Assembly (NCBI GenBank): GCA_944739405.2
Contig: OX123197.2
Location: forward strand, 58,876,047-58,940,046
DNA: 64,000 nt
Reading direction: 5' to 3'
Source of the DNA: Euclidia mi
Taxonomy: Eukaryota; Arthropoda; Insecta; Lepidoptera; Erebidae
In this document: in pieces, positions 1-10,694 of the stretch
Numbering within the stretch: position 1 is the first letter of the stretch
Layout of the letters: each line of letters begins with the position of its first letter
Translations under genes and position numbers: made by a program
The notes under the pieces: generated by a model
What the model saw: the letters and a program-made list of their open reading frames with translations, nothing else
Database searches by the model: none
Told to the model about the DNA's origin: nothing

Positions 1-1394
1 CGTAATTCCGTCATCACCCGGCGCCTTGTTGTTTTTGAGCTGTTTGAGAGCCACACTAATGTCATGCATGCTGACGTCCGGGATATCTTCGGTATAGTGT
101 CAGGTCAATCGAGCTCTAGGGTCTGACGCTGGAGTACTTACGGGTTGTTGCGTTGTCGTGTATAGCTGTCCATAGAACCTTTCGATCTCTTCCAAGAGCT
201 CAGGCTTGGACAATACGATTCTGCCATCTTCCGTCTTCAGCTTTGTCAGCTGACTCTGCCCAACCGACAAATTCCTCTGGAACACTTTGAATCCTTTATT
301 CTGCTCGATCGCCTCACGAACACATTTTGTGTTGTACTGGCGGAAATTGCGAGTCAGAGACTTAGAGATCTGTCTGTTGAGGTGCCGATATTTCGGCATG
401 TCGTCGGAGGATAGCAGAACCATCTTGCGCCTTTCCTCTAACAGCTCGAGTGTCGGATCCGAGATCTTGCTGGTTCTCTTGCTTTTCTGGGGCTTAAAGA
501 ATTTAGCCCCTGTTGTATGGACAGCATCTACGAACCCGTTATTGTACTCGTCCACATCTACGCATTCGCCCAGGCATTCGAAACAGTTCTTGAGTTCGAG
601 CTGAAAGCTCTCGGGGTTTTGGATATGAACCGGTGCCGGTCGGAGCGTGGACTTTATCAACCTCGACCGTTCGAGGTTTGTACAGATATTCAATGTGCCT
701 CTTACCATTCGGTGATCGCTCCCCACTTTAAGCGAATTGATCACGGAGATATCATTGAATATCTGCCTCTTCGTCAACATGATAAAGTCACTCATTTTTG
801 GTGGCACCATCTGGACTTACCCAGGTCCACTAGCGGCATTCCCGCTTCTTGAAGAAGGAATTCATCATATAGAGGCCTTCCTTCTCCATAAAGCTAGCCA
901 GCAAGTGACCCCGGGAATTCTGATGCCCATAACCAAATTGCCCCACTCTCAGCTCATCACCGTCGCGTTTGTCCAGTTTCGCGTTAAAATCTCCCATGAC
1001 CACGGTGTAATGGGTTTTGAAGCCATGTATAGCCCGAGATATGTCCTCGTACATGGCTTCCACCTCCTCATCGGGGTGCGTCGAGGTCGGAGCGTATACC
1101 TGTATGACCTTCAGTGAATACCGCTTGGATATTCTAAGTATAAGGTACGCTACCCTGCTCGACACACTCCCAATATTTTTCCAGCAATTCTTCTTCCAGC
1201 TCGACAATCTTCTCGTCGGTCCGCAGTGTGCGCGTGTTCAGTGTTGCCAGGGCCAATTGTCGTTGGTGGTGGTAGCCCGATCTCTTCCGGAGATTCTTCG
1301 CACCCCTTGCCCCGCCGTTACCATGGCTGCTACCATAACCAGGACTAGCGGGGCCGCCGGGGACTAGGGGCCGGTTTTTATTGGTGTGGTTCAT
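1..1394 (-). pseudogene. RTE-type LINE, 5' half (endonuclease and start of RT), broken
   Basis: Non-LTR retrotransposon reading right to left and leaving the window at base 1. From about 1394 comes a Gly/Arg-rich leader, then the start of an AP-type endonuclease (LATLNTRTLRTDEKI). From 1207 comes the middle of that domain (QVYAPTS, then VVMGDFNAK, the catalytic-type GDFNA motif), and from 810 its end (VGSDHRMVRG, the SDHR active-site motif). The last bases read NNKAPGDDGIT, the usual opening of the RT finger region. The order and motifs match the RTE-clade LINE often annotated as craniofacial development protein 2-like in insects. It is dead: the early endonuclease segment with the catalytic Glu appears deleted near 1170, a TAG lies at 830-832, and a frameshift lies near 790. 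The RT itself is outside the window. Confidence 0.8.
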
Positions 1395-1608
1395 TTATGG
1401 GGGAATTTGCCATAATCGCCACGCTTGGCAGGCGTATTGGCGATTGCAGTGGCGGAAGTTTTTAGTGCTGGACGCTGCTGCCCATCTAGCATCTTGGGAT
1501 TTACTTCCGCCATTCCACCATTCTATGAATAATTATATATATTGATAGTATATTTATGGTGTATAGTATGTAACTAAATTATTTATATGTATCTAATACA
1601 TATTAATA
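1395..1608. other. LINE 5' flank and AT-rich spacer
   Basis: The first ~110 bases continue the moderately GC-rich leader upstream of the RTE-type LINE coding frame (minus strand), so they are probably its 5' UTR. The rest is AT-rich. No gene or clear repeat boundary is visible. Confidence 0.35.
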
Positions 1609-1872
1609 TCACGGCACGCACCAATGACTTTTCGGAGTTAAGTGCGTATTAAATTGTTAATTATCGCTTGCTAATCGGTGAAGGAAAACATCGTGAGGAA
1701 ACCTGCATGTCTGAGAGCTCTCCATAATGTTCTCGAAAGACATGTGAAGTCTGCCAACCCGCACTAGGCCAGCGTGGTGAACTATGGCCTTACCCTTCTC
1801 ATAGTGAGAAGAGGCCTGTGCCCAGGAGTGGGACAGTATAAAGGGCTGATGATGATGATGATGATGATGATC
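1609..1872 (+). repeat. SINE body with GAT-repeat tail (5'-truncated)
   Basis: Starts at the CGGCACGCACCAATGACTTT block and ends in the GGGCTGATGATGATGATG microsatellite. The same block lies directly behind a tRNA-like head at 45428 and 55812, so this copy has lost its tRNA head. The part that reads through GAGAAGAGGCCTGTGCCCAG and ends in (GAT)n is the 3' tail shared by lepidopteran RTE LINEs and the SINEs that borrow their machinery. Confidence 0.7.
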
Positions 1873-2591
1873 TAGTACATATCCTCTTTTTCACCACATG
1901 GCTAATGCACCTACCTCATCTATCTCTGCACCACCAAAAGGTTGACTGGCAGAAAATGCCACTAGGCATTAAGTCCACCTGTGAACTATTTTTGTGCATA
2001 AAGAATAAAATAAATAAATAAATAAAACTTGCCTCATACCTCTCCTATTATACCCCACCCAACACGGAACTGCAGATCTGACTGGCGAGTAGCGGGGCTA
2101 AAGAAAAAAAAACAGAAATGTATTTGAGGCAACGTGCAATTTTTAAATGTTTCTTTAGCCCCTCAAATACCTAACTAAAATTGATGCCAGCTCTCCTACT
2201 GTAGTAAATAATGTGAGTGTAAGTGCTACAGAAAAATCCTTCCGGGCATTTTTCTGTGTTAACAAACTGTTACTGCGTAAACTAATAATTTGCCAGTGGG
2301 TTGCCCCGCAGAATCTAGTGGTCTAGTTAACATTTTTAAGTAAGACGAATGTTTGCTTACTCTAGCGGTAATACTTTTTCTGAAACTAAGGTTGAAAAGA
2401 GCACTTTTTGAAAATGAAAATCTATTGTGCTATTGCTAGCATATGGGTCTATGGAACCATAAATAACTTCTATTGAAATAAAAGATAATTAAAGGTAAAC
2501 ACGTTGAAGGAATTTCGTCGTCACTATCAGGTATTTTTTGACAATTTCTACATTATATGTCCAATCAAAGATGTGACCCCAGAAGATCATC
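1873..2591. other. Unassigned AT-rich DNA
   Basis: No coding signal. It holds an AATAAA-type A-rich run near 2005-2025 and a T-rich stretch. This is the target region of the gypsy insertion; the bases just left of the element (2592-2595, AAAG) are its target duplication. Confidence 0.4.
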
Positions 2592-2595
2592 AAAG

Positions 2596-3001
2596 TGTCG
2601 CACGAGTGATTGATTTCCACGGGGTAGCCGGGATCGATCACTCGCCGAGCAATTAAAGAGAGATATTTAGGTTGACTTACGGGAAATAAATAAAAAATAT
2701 CACCAGGAAAGTTTAAACTCGCGTTATATTCCAGTTACACAATGGCTTTAAGTATACAAAAAAAAACTGACACTTGAGATTAGCCGATGAGACAATTATC
2801 CAGGGCGTGGGGGGTACGTTGGCACTTCACAGGTCTTCGGATGAGGTACTCAGCTTGGTCGTGTTGGCCGGAGCAAAAGGGAGCGAAACCTCGTGTGTCC
2901 CCGGTATTTATAAGGCCGGCGAGGAGGAGTGGGCGAGGGGGCGGCCCACTGCTGTGCGTCACTCGTAGCGAGGCTCGCGGGCGCCGGGGCGCGACGTCAC
3001 A
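2596..3001 (-). repeat. gypsy 3' LTR
   Basis: 406 bp, TGT...ACA on the element strand, essentially identical to 9218-9623. It abuts the G-rich polypurine tract on its right. It contains the same GC-rich upstream half and TATAAATA box as the 5' LTR. Confidence 0.95.
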
Positions 3002-3013
3002 CACCCCCCCCCG
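3002..3013 (-). promoter_or_regulatory. Polypurine tract for plus-strand priming
   Basis: On the element strand a run of G followed by TG stands directly against the 3' LTR (read on the plus strand as a C run just right of 3001). The position and purine content are those expected for the second-strand primer of LTR retrotransposons. Confidence 0.7.
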
Positions 3014-3874
3014 TTAGGCCGGGACTTTCCCTAAGGAAAATTCCCTAGCCCAACGGGCGTAGCAGCCCTGAAGATACTCCCTGAAATTAGAGAAAACAAG
3101 GGCATGAGTACCTTGAACAAGTGACAACCCTATACGCTAATTAGGATACCTAAATAATAATGACCCACGCTTGCATTCTTCACGCGTACAACGGCAGTCT
3201 GAATTTGAACATAAACATTTATCATTCATAATTCATCACACATACCTACATGTAAATGCCGAGGCCAGTGTAATAGCTTAATATTAAAGATAACAATCTA
3301 TGGAGAAGCGCTTAGGGTAATTATTAGGTTATAATGATTTGTAGATAATTATAAGAAACTTGATCTAGCCCTACGACTTATAAATCTTGGGTTCGGCCTT
3401 TGCCACTATATAAGTAAACTTTTTGAATATAGTTAGGTATAACAACAGATTTTTCGTAAAGATGAACAAAAATAATATAAGCCGCAGACACGACCGGACC
3501 GCTCAATGTCAAAGGAAAGAAATTAATAAATATTTTGCTCTAATTAATAACTACAACACGACCAGTAAACACCTTTTGAATGTAAACAATGGTGAATCAT
3601 TAGTTAGGCATTTATTTATCGGCGCGTCGCTGAGTGAACGCGCGTGCGTCATAACGACAACTAGGTAGGTATGATCTAAATGGTAGGTACTATTCGACTG
3701 TTCCGAGCTCGCGACGCGCGGTTAATCACCCTGAATGTTTATAAAGTACCTATAATAACAATTTGATTATGGAATTTATACAGAATTAAGAATAACAACA
3801 GAACTTCAGAACAAGGCACGGCGAAAAACAATACGCCAATCAAGATGCATTTCAACAAATAGATTTGCGGAAAG

Positions 3875-3946
3875 AAAATACACATGCGAGAATCGAACCA
3901 CAGACCGATCCGACAACAACTTTTTAACCACTGAGCCATAACTGAT
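3875..3946 (-). repeat. tRNA-like (SINE head) segment inside gypsy
   Basis: On the minus strand, TGGCTCAGTGGTT resembles an RNA polymerase III A box and GGTTCGATTCT, about 37 bases later, resembles a B box. This is the arrangement of a tRNA-derived SINE head rather than a functional tRNA: no clean acceptor stem is visible. Confidence 0.5.
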
Positions 3947-4192
3947 AGTTAGATAAACAACAGATTCTTTGTAACAATATTACATGTAATAAACTTTATT
4001 ACAATTTATAACTGAAACATTTATTCATTTTATGTTAGCATGTTTACATAAATCATTAACACAACACAATGCATTATCTTGTGAGCTTCGACTCGAAAAC
4101 AAAAGAACCATTGTTGACCTTCACAAATAATTATGCAGGCAATTATAACTCCGCATAGATATGCGTCTTACATTGTTGTTTTTATACTTTTA

Positions 4193-7100
4193 TTATTCTT
4201 TGTAATTAATCAACTTTAAATCCTTGATGTGCCATTCGCCTAAAGGTTTTCCGGCCATGTCGTTAAGTTTGTATACTAGAGGTGACTTTTTTGAGGCAAT
4301 CTTACATTTAATAAATTTAGGCGCCAATTTCTTGCTAAAGTATTTATCCTTGTCACTAAGTAGAAACGTTCTGCGCCAAACTATATCACCGACATTGAAT
4401 TTTGCCGGTTTACGGCGAAGATTATAAGATGAACAATTTCGTTGGTGGGCCGACAACAGAGCTGAATGTACCTTCTCGAAAATAGAAGATAAGTAGCCTA
4501 AAGTTTCGGCATAGCCGTCCCGTGGTTCAAGCACCATATTGGAATTAAATTCCTTGTCAATATACTGAGAACCACATGTTATGACCTCCCTACCAAAAAC
4601 AAGGAAATTAGGAGAATAACCAGTAACCTCACTAACTGCGCAGTTAAGGGCGAATTGAACTTTAGTGATTAGAGTGTCCCAGATTCAATGATCAGATTCT
4701 ATGAAAGTTGAAATAGCTGTCATAATGGTTTTGTTGTAACGTTCAACTGAGTTAACGTGGGGAGTATACAACGGTGTAAAATGCAAATTTGGAATTTTAT
4801 ATTTTGACAACATACTTTTAAAGGTTGCGCTAATAAATTGTTTACCGTTATCCAAAACAATAGTAGATGGAATTCCATGCACCAAAAATACATTTTCCTC
4901 TAGAATTTTTGTTATCACTTCTGCAGTTGCCCGTTTAATGGGGAAAAGTAAACAATATTTAGAGAAACAACAACTGACCACAAATATAAAAGTGTTTTGT
5001 TTTCTGCTGGGAGGCAATGGACCAATCAAATCAATACTAATCGTCTGTAAGGGCTTTTGACATGATTTGGGTTTTCCCATTTGACCTAAATTTGGGTGAT
5101 TTTGGTGTTTATGGGTGATACAAGGTTCACATGAACTGACGAACTTGACAACATCGGTGTACATACCAGGCCAAAAATAATTAAGTGCGAGACGTTTGTA
5201 TGTCTTAAAAATACCCAGATGTCCAGCAGTGGGCGAAGAATGATTCTCCCTTAGAATGTCATTTCTTTGGTCAGACGGAATAACCTCTTTCCATTGAAAT
5301 TCTCTAGTGAGAGGGTTTAATGCTTTTTTAAAACAATACAATTTATTGTTTATTACTTGATAGTTAACAAAGGAAGTCGGAGAACTTAAACAGCCTTTAT
5401 AGATATTTAAATACCAAGGATCATTAGTAGAAACTGGTAAATTCTGATTCGAATTAATATCTATATTTATAACATAAGCAATAGCAGAAACGGGTAAAGA
5501 GCGAGACAGAAAATCAGGTAAAACGTTATCGGAACCCCGACAATGACGTATTTCGAAATTATAGGAAGATAAGCGAACTCCCCATCTGGCTAACCGGCCA
5601 GTAGGGTTATTTAAGGTCAAGAACCATTTCAAAGCAGCGTGATCTGTGTAAACAATAAACTTTTTACCATTTTCAACATAACAACGCCAGTGTTCTATAG
5701 CAGATAGAACAGCCAGGGCCTCGCGCTCTGTGGCACTGTAATTTTTTTCTTGCTTAGTGAGTGATTTGCTATAGTACGCTATGACTCTTTCCTCACCATT
5801 TAACCTTTGACAGAGGATTGCGCCAAGTCCAAAATCGCTAGCATCTGAGTGTATTTCAAACGGTTGCGAGTAGTCAGGACAAGCCAACACCGAGGAGGAA
5901 ATCAAACAATTCTTTAGGTTATTAAACGCCTCATTAGCCTCTGTCGTCCAACAGAATGGAGGTGCGATTTTACTTTGAGATGTTAACTTATTTAAGGGTG
6001 CAGCAATAGAGCTAAAATTCGGTATAAAACGCCTGTACCACGAGGCTGCGCCTAAAAATCGACGTACTTCTTTTCTATTAGAAGGAGTGGGATAATTTTT
6101 CATTGAATTTACTTTATCCGGATCGGAATGCAATCCACTAGAGTCGACACCATAGCCTAAATATTTTAGTTTATCTCTAAAAAATTTTCATTTTTCGAGA
6201 TTAATTGTTAAATTAGCGCTTTTTAGTTTATTAAGAATGCGTAATAAAAGAGTAATATGCTCGTTGAAGCTGGACGTTATACAGATTATGTCATCGATAA
6301 AACAGAAAACCTTATTTTCAAATTCTGGACCATAAAATAAAATATTAACTAATCGTTGTTGAGTAGCTGGCGCATTCGTAAGACCGAAGGGCATTCTTTT
6401 GAATTGAAATGTGCCACGCGTAGGAATATAAAAGGCTGTTTTGCAACGGTCCTCTTCTTTAATTAATGTTTGCCAAAAAGATTTAGACAAATCTAAACTA
6501 GACAAGTATTTAGTATCTCTCAGATTATCTAAAATTTCCGAAATATAAGGCAAGCTATAGGCATCTTTTTTTGTAACGGAATTAAATTTACGACTGTCCA
6601 AACAGAAACGCAGTTCACCATTCTTCTTAGGGGTCAAAATGACCGGGTTTGACCACGGGCTTTCACATCGTTCAACAACATCCTCTGAGAGCATGTCGTC
6701 AAGATGCTTTATTAAAATTCTTTGTTTATCGGGAGACATGCGATAAAATCTTTGCCGAATAGGGGGGCAATCACCTGTATCAATTGAATGAGAAATAATA
6801 TTTGTGCAACCGAGACCCCGCTTCTCGTATGAAATATCGGTAAATTTAGAAATAATGTTGTCAGCGGTAGCTCTCTGGTCGACTGTAAGATGATCATAAG
6901 AAACAAGATGTGTAGGGGGAACTGCCTGCAACTCCATTACTTGAGCGTCAGACTTGTTCACAATCAAAACAGACTCCAATTTGTTAGGAAATAGGCCAAA
7001 GCTTCGCCAAAAATCCATGCCAAGGATAAGGGAATTTTGAATCCCCGGTACAACATGAACTTCTAAGTTAATCAATTTATCCTGAAACTCAAAGGGTAGA

Positions 7101-7426
7101 AACACCGATCCCAAAGACTCAAATCGTTCGCCGTCAGCTGTTATTAATCTTAATGGTTTCGATTTATCCAAAACATCGTCTTTCAAAAATAAGTTATGCA
7201 AATTATTACCTAAAATTGTAACGCAAGATCCAGAATCTAAAAGACCAGTGGTAGGTATTCCGTTTAATTTGAGAGTAACGTAAGGTAAATATTCTACTTT
7301 AGAATTACGGATTGAGTATATATGATAGCTACTAAAGAATTTTTTTAAAAAGTCCAACCAATTATTCCACTCTGTTTTATAACAATTAGTTGTATAATTT
7401 GATTTTCCACAATCCTTGTTAACTAG
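4193..7426 (-). pseudogene. pol: gypsy pol polyprotein with two in-frame TGA stops
   Basis: One continuous frame entered by -1 frameshifting at the end of gag. In the first open segment (389 residues from 7357) are the protease LLDSG (residues 39-43) and the RT with SLDL (Asp289) and FIDD (353-356, in place of the usual YVDD/YIDD). After a TGA at 6190-6188 the frame resumes with RNase H (HSDAS, TERE, YTDHA in the 482-residue segment) and integrase: zinc-binding His/His/Cys/Cys (ENHSS..AGHLG, then CEPC), and catalytic ISIDLIG, VLDNGKQF and NSVERYNK (D-D-E). A second TGA at 4687-4685 falls near the end of the integrase core; the C-terminal chromatin/LTR-binding part continues to 4193. Both stops are single codons in an otherwise collinear frame, so the lesions look recent. 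The protein would process Gag-Pol, copy the RNA and integrate the DNA. Confidence 0.9.
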
Positions 7427-8718
7427 TTTTTTGAAACTGTAGGGGTCGACTTAGATTTACAATTGGGGCAGTCTGACACCTTGAAACCCTTTGTGCCGCA
7501 CTTAAAACAGATTAGGTAGTGTGGCTGACGGCAATTACGTAATGAGTGCGAATTGCATCTACAGCGCACGCAAAAAAAAATATTTATATTAGAAGTACTC
7601 GATACGGCGTTAACTTGTGGTACAGACTTGTATCTCGATGTATCAGCGACAGAGTTATATTTATTGAAGTGATTATGATTGTAAACATTTTTGTTTGAAG
7701 AAAAATTAGAAAACGGATAATTATACGCTAGATCGGGTGCTACAGTATTCTTTGAAACTTTAGGGGGTTCAGAAAATTGCTTACTGCGACTTTGGTAATT
7801 TTCGAAAAGACGACAAACTTCGACCAGACTATCAACATCAACAACCTTTGCAGTGAGCAGACAATTAATGTAACAAGGCCTAATATTATTTAGTAAAATT
7901 TCTAGCTTCTCCGAATCAGCGATAGGAGAACTAAGTCGCGAAAACAGACCGTGCATTTTTGCCACGTAAACAGTTATTGATTCGTTTTCGCCCTGTGAGC
8001 GCTGACGAATCTCCGTCATAAGCCAATAATCGTAGTTATGCGGACTAAAATCTCGTTTCAAAAGTTCGCAAAGTTCTAACCAAGTCTTTACATTATTTTT
8101 AACAGAACGATACCAAACTAATGCGTCACCCGAAAATATTTCAAAAGCGAAAGACAACATCTTGTCGTGTGGAATAGATCTACAGGACATAAATTCATCA
8201 ATTTTTTCGATAAAGGATCTTACACATGATTTACCCTTAAATTTGAATTTACCTAATTCCGAAAAAAGCTTACGGTCGTAATTATAGGAAGTGTTTCCCT
8301 CTGCCACTGAGCAATCCGACCGCGAACTACGGCTCGTGATTAATTGTAATTTCGCATATAAGTCATTAAATTTATTCCACACAGACTCAATTTTTTTAAT
8401 ATCCAGACTGCCGGTATCCACCCTATTCAGTCGATGAAAACAATGGTGTAGCTCGGTTTCGACCTTCTGTTGAAGCTCGGAAGTATAGTTTGCTTCCAAC
8501 ATAGATAAGTGTTTATTTGATCTTAATAACGACTTTTCCACTTCTGCCACATCCTCCTCTGGTGGGAAGGGTGAAGATAATATATCCTCTGAGGGAGTTT
8601 TAACTGAAAGTTTAGCGATTTGTTTGCGGGGATCGTCAGGCTTTGAAACGCCGCGTATTGTGGTCTCATATTCTAATTCCGCTTTAGTTAATAATGAGAA
8701 ATTTATAATGTAAGCCAT
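7423..8718 (-). CDS. gag: gypsy Gag (capsid-nucleocapsid), intact frame
   Basis: 431 residues, ATG at 8718-8716, TAG at 7425-7423. The middle (SELGKFKFKGKSCVRSFIEKIDEF, broken here only for length, residues ~150-260) with FSGDALVWYRS and REIRQRSQGENESITVYV-type sequence matches the retrotransposon Gag capsid domain. Near the C-terminus are two nucleocapsid knuckles: CVRCRCNSHSLRNC is a good CX2CX4HX4C, while CFKCGTKGFKVSDC has Phe where the zinc-binding His should be. Gag assembles the cytoplasmic particle that packages the element RNA. It is the only intact gypsy frame and precedes the frameshift site. Confidence 0.88.
   Translation of the reverse strand: MAYIINFSLLTKAELEYETTIRGVSKPDDPRKQIAKLSVKTPSEDILSSPFPPEEDVAEVEKSLLRSNKHLSMLEANYTSELQQKVETELHHCFHRLNRVDTGSLDIKKIESVWNKFNDLYAKLQLITSRSSRSDCSVAEGNTSYNYDRKLFSELGKFKFKGKSCVRSFIEKIDEFMSCRSIPHDKMLSFAFEIFSGDALVWYRSVKNNVKTWLELCELLKRDFSPHNYDYWLMTEIRQRSQGENESITVYVAKMHGLFSRLSSPIADSEKLEILLNNIRPCYINCLLTAKVVDVDSLVEVCRLFENYQSRSKQFSEPPKVSKNTVAPDLAYNYPFSNFSSNKNVYNHNHFNKYNSVADTSRYKSVPQVNAVSSTSNINIFFCVRCRCNSHSLRNCRQPHYLICFKCGTKGFKVSDCPNCKSKSTPTVSKN
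7426..7432 (-). promoter_or_regulatory. Canonical -1 ribosomal frameshift heptamer A_AAA_AAC
   Basis: The last gag codons read TCA AAA AAC TAG, so the heptamer A AAA AAC sits exactly in the X XXY YYZ phase and is followed at once by the gag stop (7425-7423). Slipping back one base gives CTA as the next codon (7426-7424), which is precisely the pol frame and stays open into protease. This is the class of site used by MMTV gag-pro and many LTR elements. I did not fold the downstream RNA for a stimulatory stem or pseudoknot. Confidence 0.8.
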
Positions 8719-9206
8719 TATTACAAAACAATAATAGAAAATCTAAGTATTTACGCCGGCACTAGAAAAAAAATTTAATATCACCAGAAAATCGAATACC
8801 GTGCTAAAAAAAGCTGAAATACACTAAATTATACAATGGTGTGATGATTGGTAAGGGATTAAAAAAAAAAAATCTTAAAGGTCACTCAAAGGTTGAATCA
8901 CAATATTTTTTCGCGAACACGAGGCTCGTTAGTTCAACGGCTAAGCGGTTAGAACCGGTTGGCGGCTCGACACGCTGCCCGCGGTGGAACGTGATTTTAG
9001 ACCGACGTTAATCAAATCACCGTTATATTATTTACACAGTTAAATTGCTTATGGCCAACCAAAATAGATAGAAACTGTACCTGTACGCAATTCACCACAC
9101 CAGAATATATGCACACACAGGAGAAAAATATACAAGAGAAAAAGAAATTATTTCACTCACCTGTAAAGTGCCAACTTACGTTTTAAAAATATAATTAAAA
9201 ATTCTA
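8719..9206 (-). other. gypsy 5' leader
   Basis: About 490 bases between primer site and gag ATG, AT-rich and without a credible frame. It should hold packaging and dimerisation signals, but none can be named from sequence alone. Confidence 0.5.
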
Positions 9207-9216
9207 TTGGGCGCCA
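9207..9216 (-). promoter_or_regulatory. Primer binding site, tRNA-Lys type
   Basis: On the element strand TGGCGCCCAA begins one base after the 5' LTR. It complements the 3' end of insect tRNA-Lys (which ends GGCGCCA after a TTG), the primer used by several gypsy elements. Complementarity falls off after about ten bases. Confidence 0.7.
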
Positions 9217-9217
9217 A

Positions 9218-9623
9218 TGTCGCACGAGTGATTGATTTCCACGGGGTAGCCGGGATCGATCACTCGCCGAGCAATTAAAGAGAGATAATTAGGTTGACTT
9301 ACGGGAAATAAATAAAAAATATCACCAGGAAAGTTTAAACTCGCGTTATATTCCAGTTACACAATGGCTTTAAGTATACAAAAAAAAACTGACACTTGAG
9401 ATTAGCCGATGAGACAATTATCCAGGGCGTGGGGGGTACGTTGGCACTTCACAGGTCTTCGGATGAGGTACTCAGCTTGGTCGTGTTGGCCGGAGCAAAA
9501 GGGAGCGAAACCTCGTGTGTCCCCGGTATTTATAAGGCCGGCGAGGAGGAGTGGGCGAGGGGGCGGCCCACTGCTGTGCGTCACTCGTAGCGAGGCTCGC
9601 GGGCGCCGGGGCGCGACGTCACA
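9218..9623 (-). repeat. gypsy 5' LTR with TATA box
   Basis: 406 bp, TGT...ACA. On the element strand a very GC-rich first third is followed by TTATAAATA (9535-9527), a credible core promoter box. It is a near-exact copy of 2596-3001. Short frames on either strand here are by-products of the GC-rich repeat and not genes. Confidence 0.95.
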
Positions 9624-10238
9624 AAAGCTATAACTCCTCTTATGAATTTGAGCTTTAATTGCCTGCGGTGGTATACAAACCAATTGTTAGTGTAATAACA
9701 AAGTGTAATAATCGATTTTAAACTTTCGCGATTTGTATACATCGCTCGTCGAGCGAAACGTCGGAAACAAATAGGTATTTATACCTTAAATAAGTTAAGT
9801 TAACGCGATTAAGATCCGCTAAATTTATTTTGTATGAACAAAGTGTAAAACAATAACTCAGCGAAATACCTGTGTTGCCTTAGTATTTTAATTTTAATTA
9901 CGTCTTCGTTATGTTATATTTGTAAAGTGCCCGTCTCCACCATCATGCTACACGTGAAATACCTCTCACTAAAGGCTCTTTTCAAAAAATCATACTATAT
10001 CTCGGCATCCATAATCTCAGAGATAACTTTCTATATCAGTTAAAAGCAACCTCTTAGCTTATAAGTCAACTAACTGTCCTTTAAAAATCGTAACGTGGTG
10101 TAAAGTAACTTATAAATAATCTTTCCCTAGTAATTGAGTCAACAATAAATTATTACAAACATATTTTTCCAAATCCCATTAGTAATTTCTAATAATTAGT
10201 TTGTTCAAATGTACAAACTACTCAAGCTTTACCACATA
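9624..10238. other. Unassigned AT-rich DNA
   Basis: The gypsy target duplication AAAG starts the stretch. The rest is AT-rich, with no frame or repeat that I recognise. Confidence 0.35.
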
Positions 10239-10453
10239 TCTGTATTAACAAAATTCTTGCGTTACTGACTGACTGACAGACAGACAAGCTACGGCCAAAA
10301 CTATTGGGCGCAGGAAGTTGAAAGTTAGCATAGATGTTTCTTGGAAACCGTAGGGATGCACTAAGAAAGGATTTCCCAAAATTCGCACGGAATCGGAAGT
10401 AAACGGAGGAAATCTAAATAAAATGAGTGGGTGTCGCTGCGGGCATTCTCTAG
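10239..10453 (+). repeat. Helitron-like short repeat, copy 1
   Basis: Begins TC after an A, contains TTGCGTTACTGACTGACTGA and a body reading AAACTATTGGGCGCAGGAAG, and ends CTAG before a T. A 5' TC, a 3' CTAG and an A/T host site are Helitron hallmarks. It has no coding capacity. Nine further recognisable members lie in this window. Confidence 0.6.
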
Positions 10454-10461
10454 TCTGTTTA

Positions 10462-10680
10462 TTTTATTTTTATTTATAAGCTCACGCCTGTATCCCCGAA
10501 AGGGTAGGCAGAGGTGTAATATTACACCCACATTTCGCCATGAAATTTTAGGTCCCACGTAATAGGGGGCGAGCCTATTGCCATTACCGGGCACACAGTA
10601 ACACTTTTACCCGACCCGGGAATCGAACCCGGGACCTCAGATCAGCAGTCGCATACGCTATCGGTTCTGCTTTAATATAC
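10462..10680 (-). repeat. tRNA-derived SINE
   Basis: On the minus strand a strong B box (GGGTTCGATTCCCGGGTC) is followed by a body reading GTGTGCCCGGTAATGGCAAT, CTCGCCCCCTATTACGTGGG and CTCTGCCTACCCTTTCGGGG, then an A-rich tail on the plus-strand left side. The same body recurs at 32443-32570. Its layout is that of a lepidopteran SINE. Confidence 0.75.
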
Positions 10681-10694
10681 CACGACGCAGCCAT

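Larger units (their letters stand above)
3002..4192 (-). other. gypsy 3' noncoding region
   Basis: About 1.2 kb between the end of pol and the 3' LTR. No env-like frame with a signal peptide and transmembrane pair is supported. Short frames here are AT-rich and unrecognised. A tRNA-like segment lies at 3875-3946, which suggests a SINE inserted into the element or was captured by it. Confidence 0.6.
2596..9623 (-). mobile_element. Ty3/gypsy LTR retrotransposon, nearly complete
   Basis: A 7028-bp element in minus orientation: 5' LTR 9218-9623, primer site 9207-9216, gag 8718-7423, pol from a -1 frame to 4193, a noncoding 3' region, a polypurine tract and 3' LTR 2596-3001. The flanks are AAAG at 2592-2595 and AAAG at 9624-9627, a 4-bp target duplication as usual for gypsy integrases. 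The two LTRs differ by about one base in 406 (ATATTTAGG versus ATAATTAGG), so the insertion is young. Domain order PR-RT-RNase H-integrase defines Ty3/gypsy. I see no env-like frame between pol and the 3' LTR. Two TGA codons in pol make this copy non-autonomous. Confidence 0.95.

Noticed and set aside
2774..3017. Short frames on both strands inside the LTRs (also 9396-9683)
   Set aside because: They appear identically in both LTRs, lie in GC-rich promoter sequence and overlap each other on opposite strands.
3002..4192. Possible env gene of an errantivirus-like gypsy
   Set aside because: No frame long enough and no signal peptide, fusion or membrane-anchor pattern.
6188..6190. TGA in pol as selenocysteine or programmed readthrough
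   Set aside because: A second TGA at 4687-4685 and the lack of any recoding element make simple nonsense mutations more likely.
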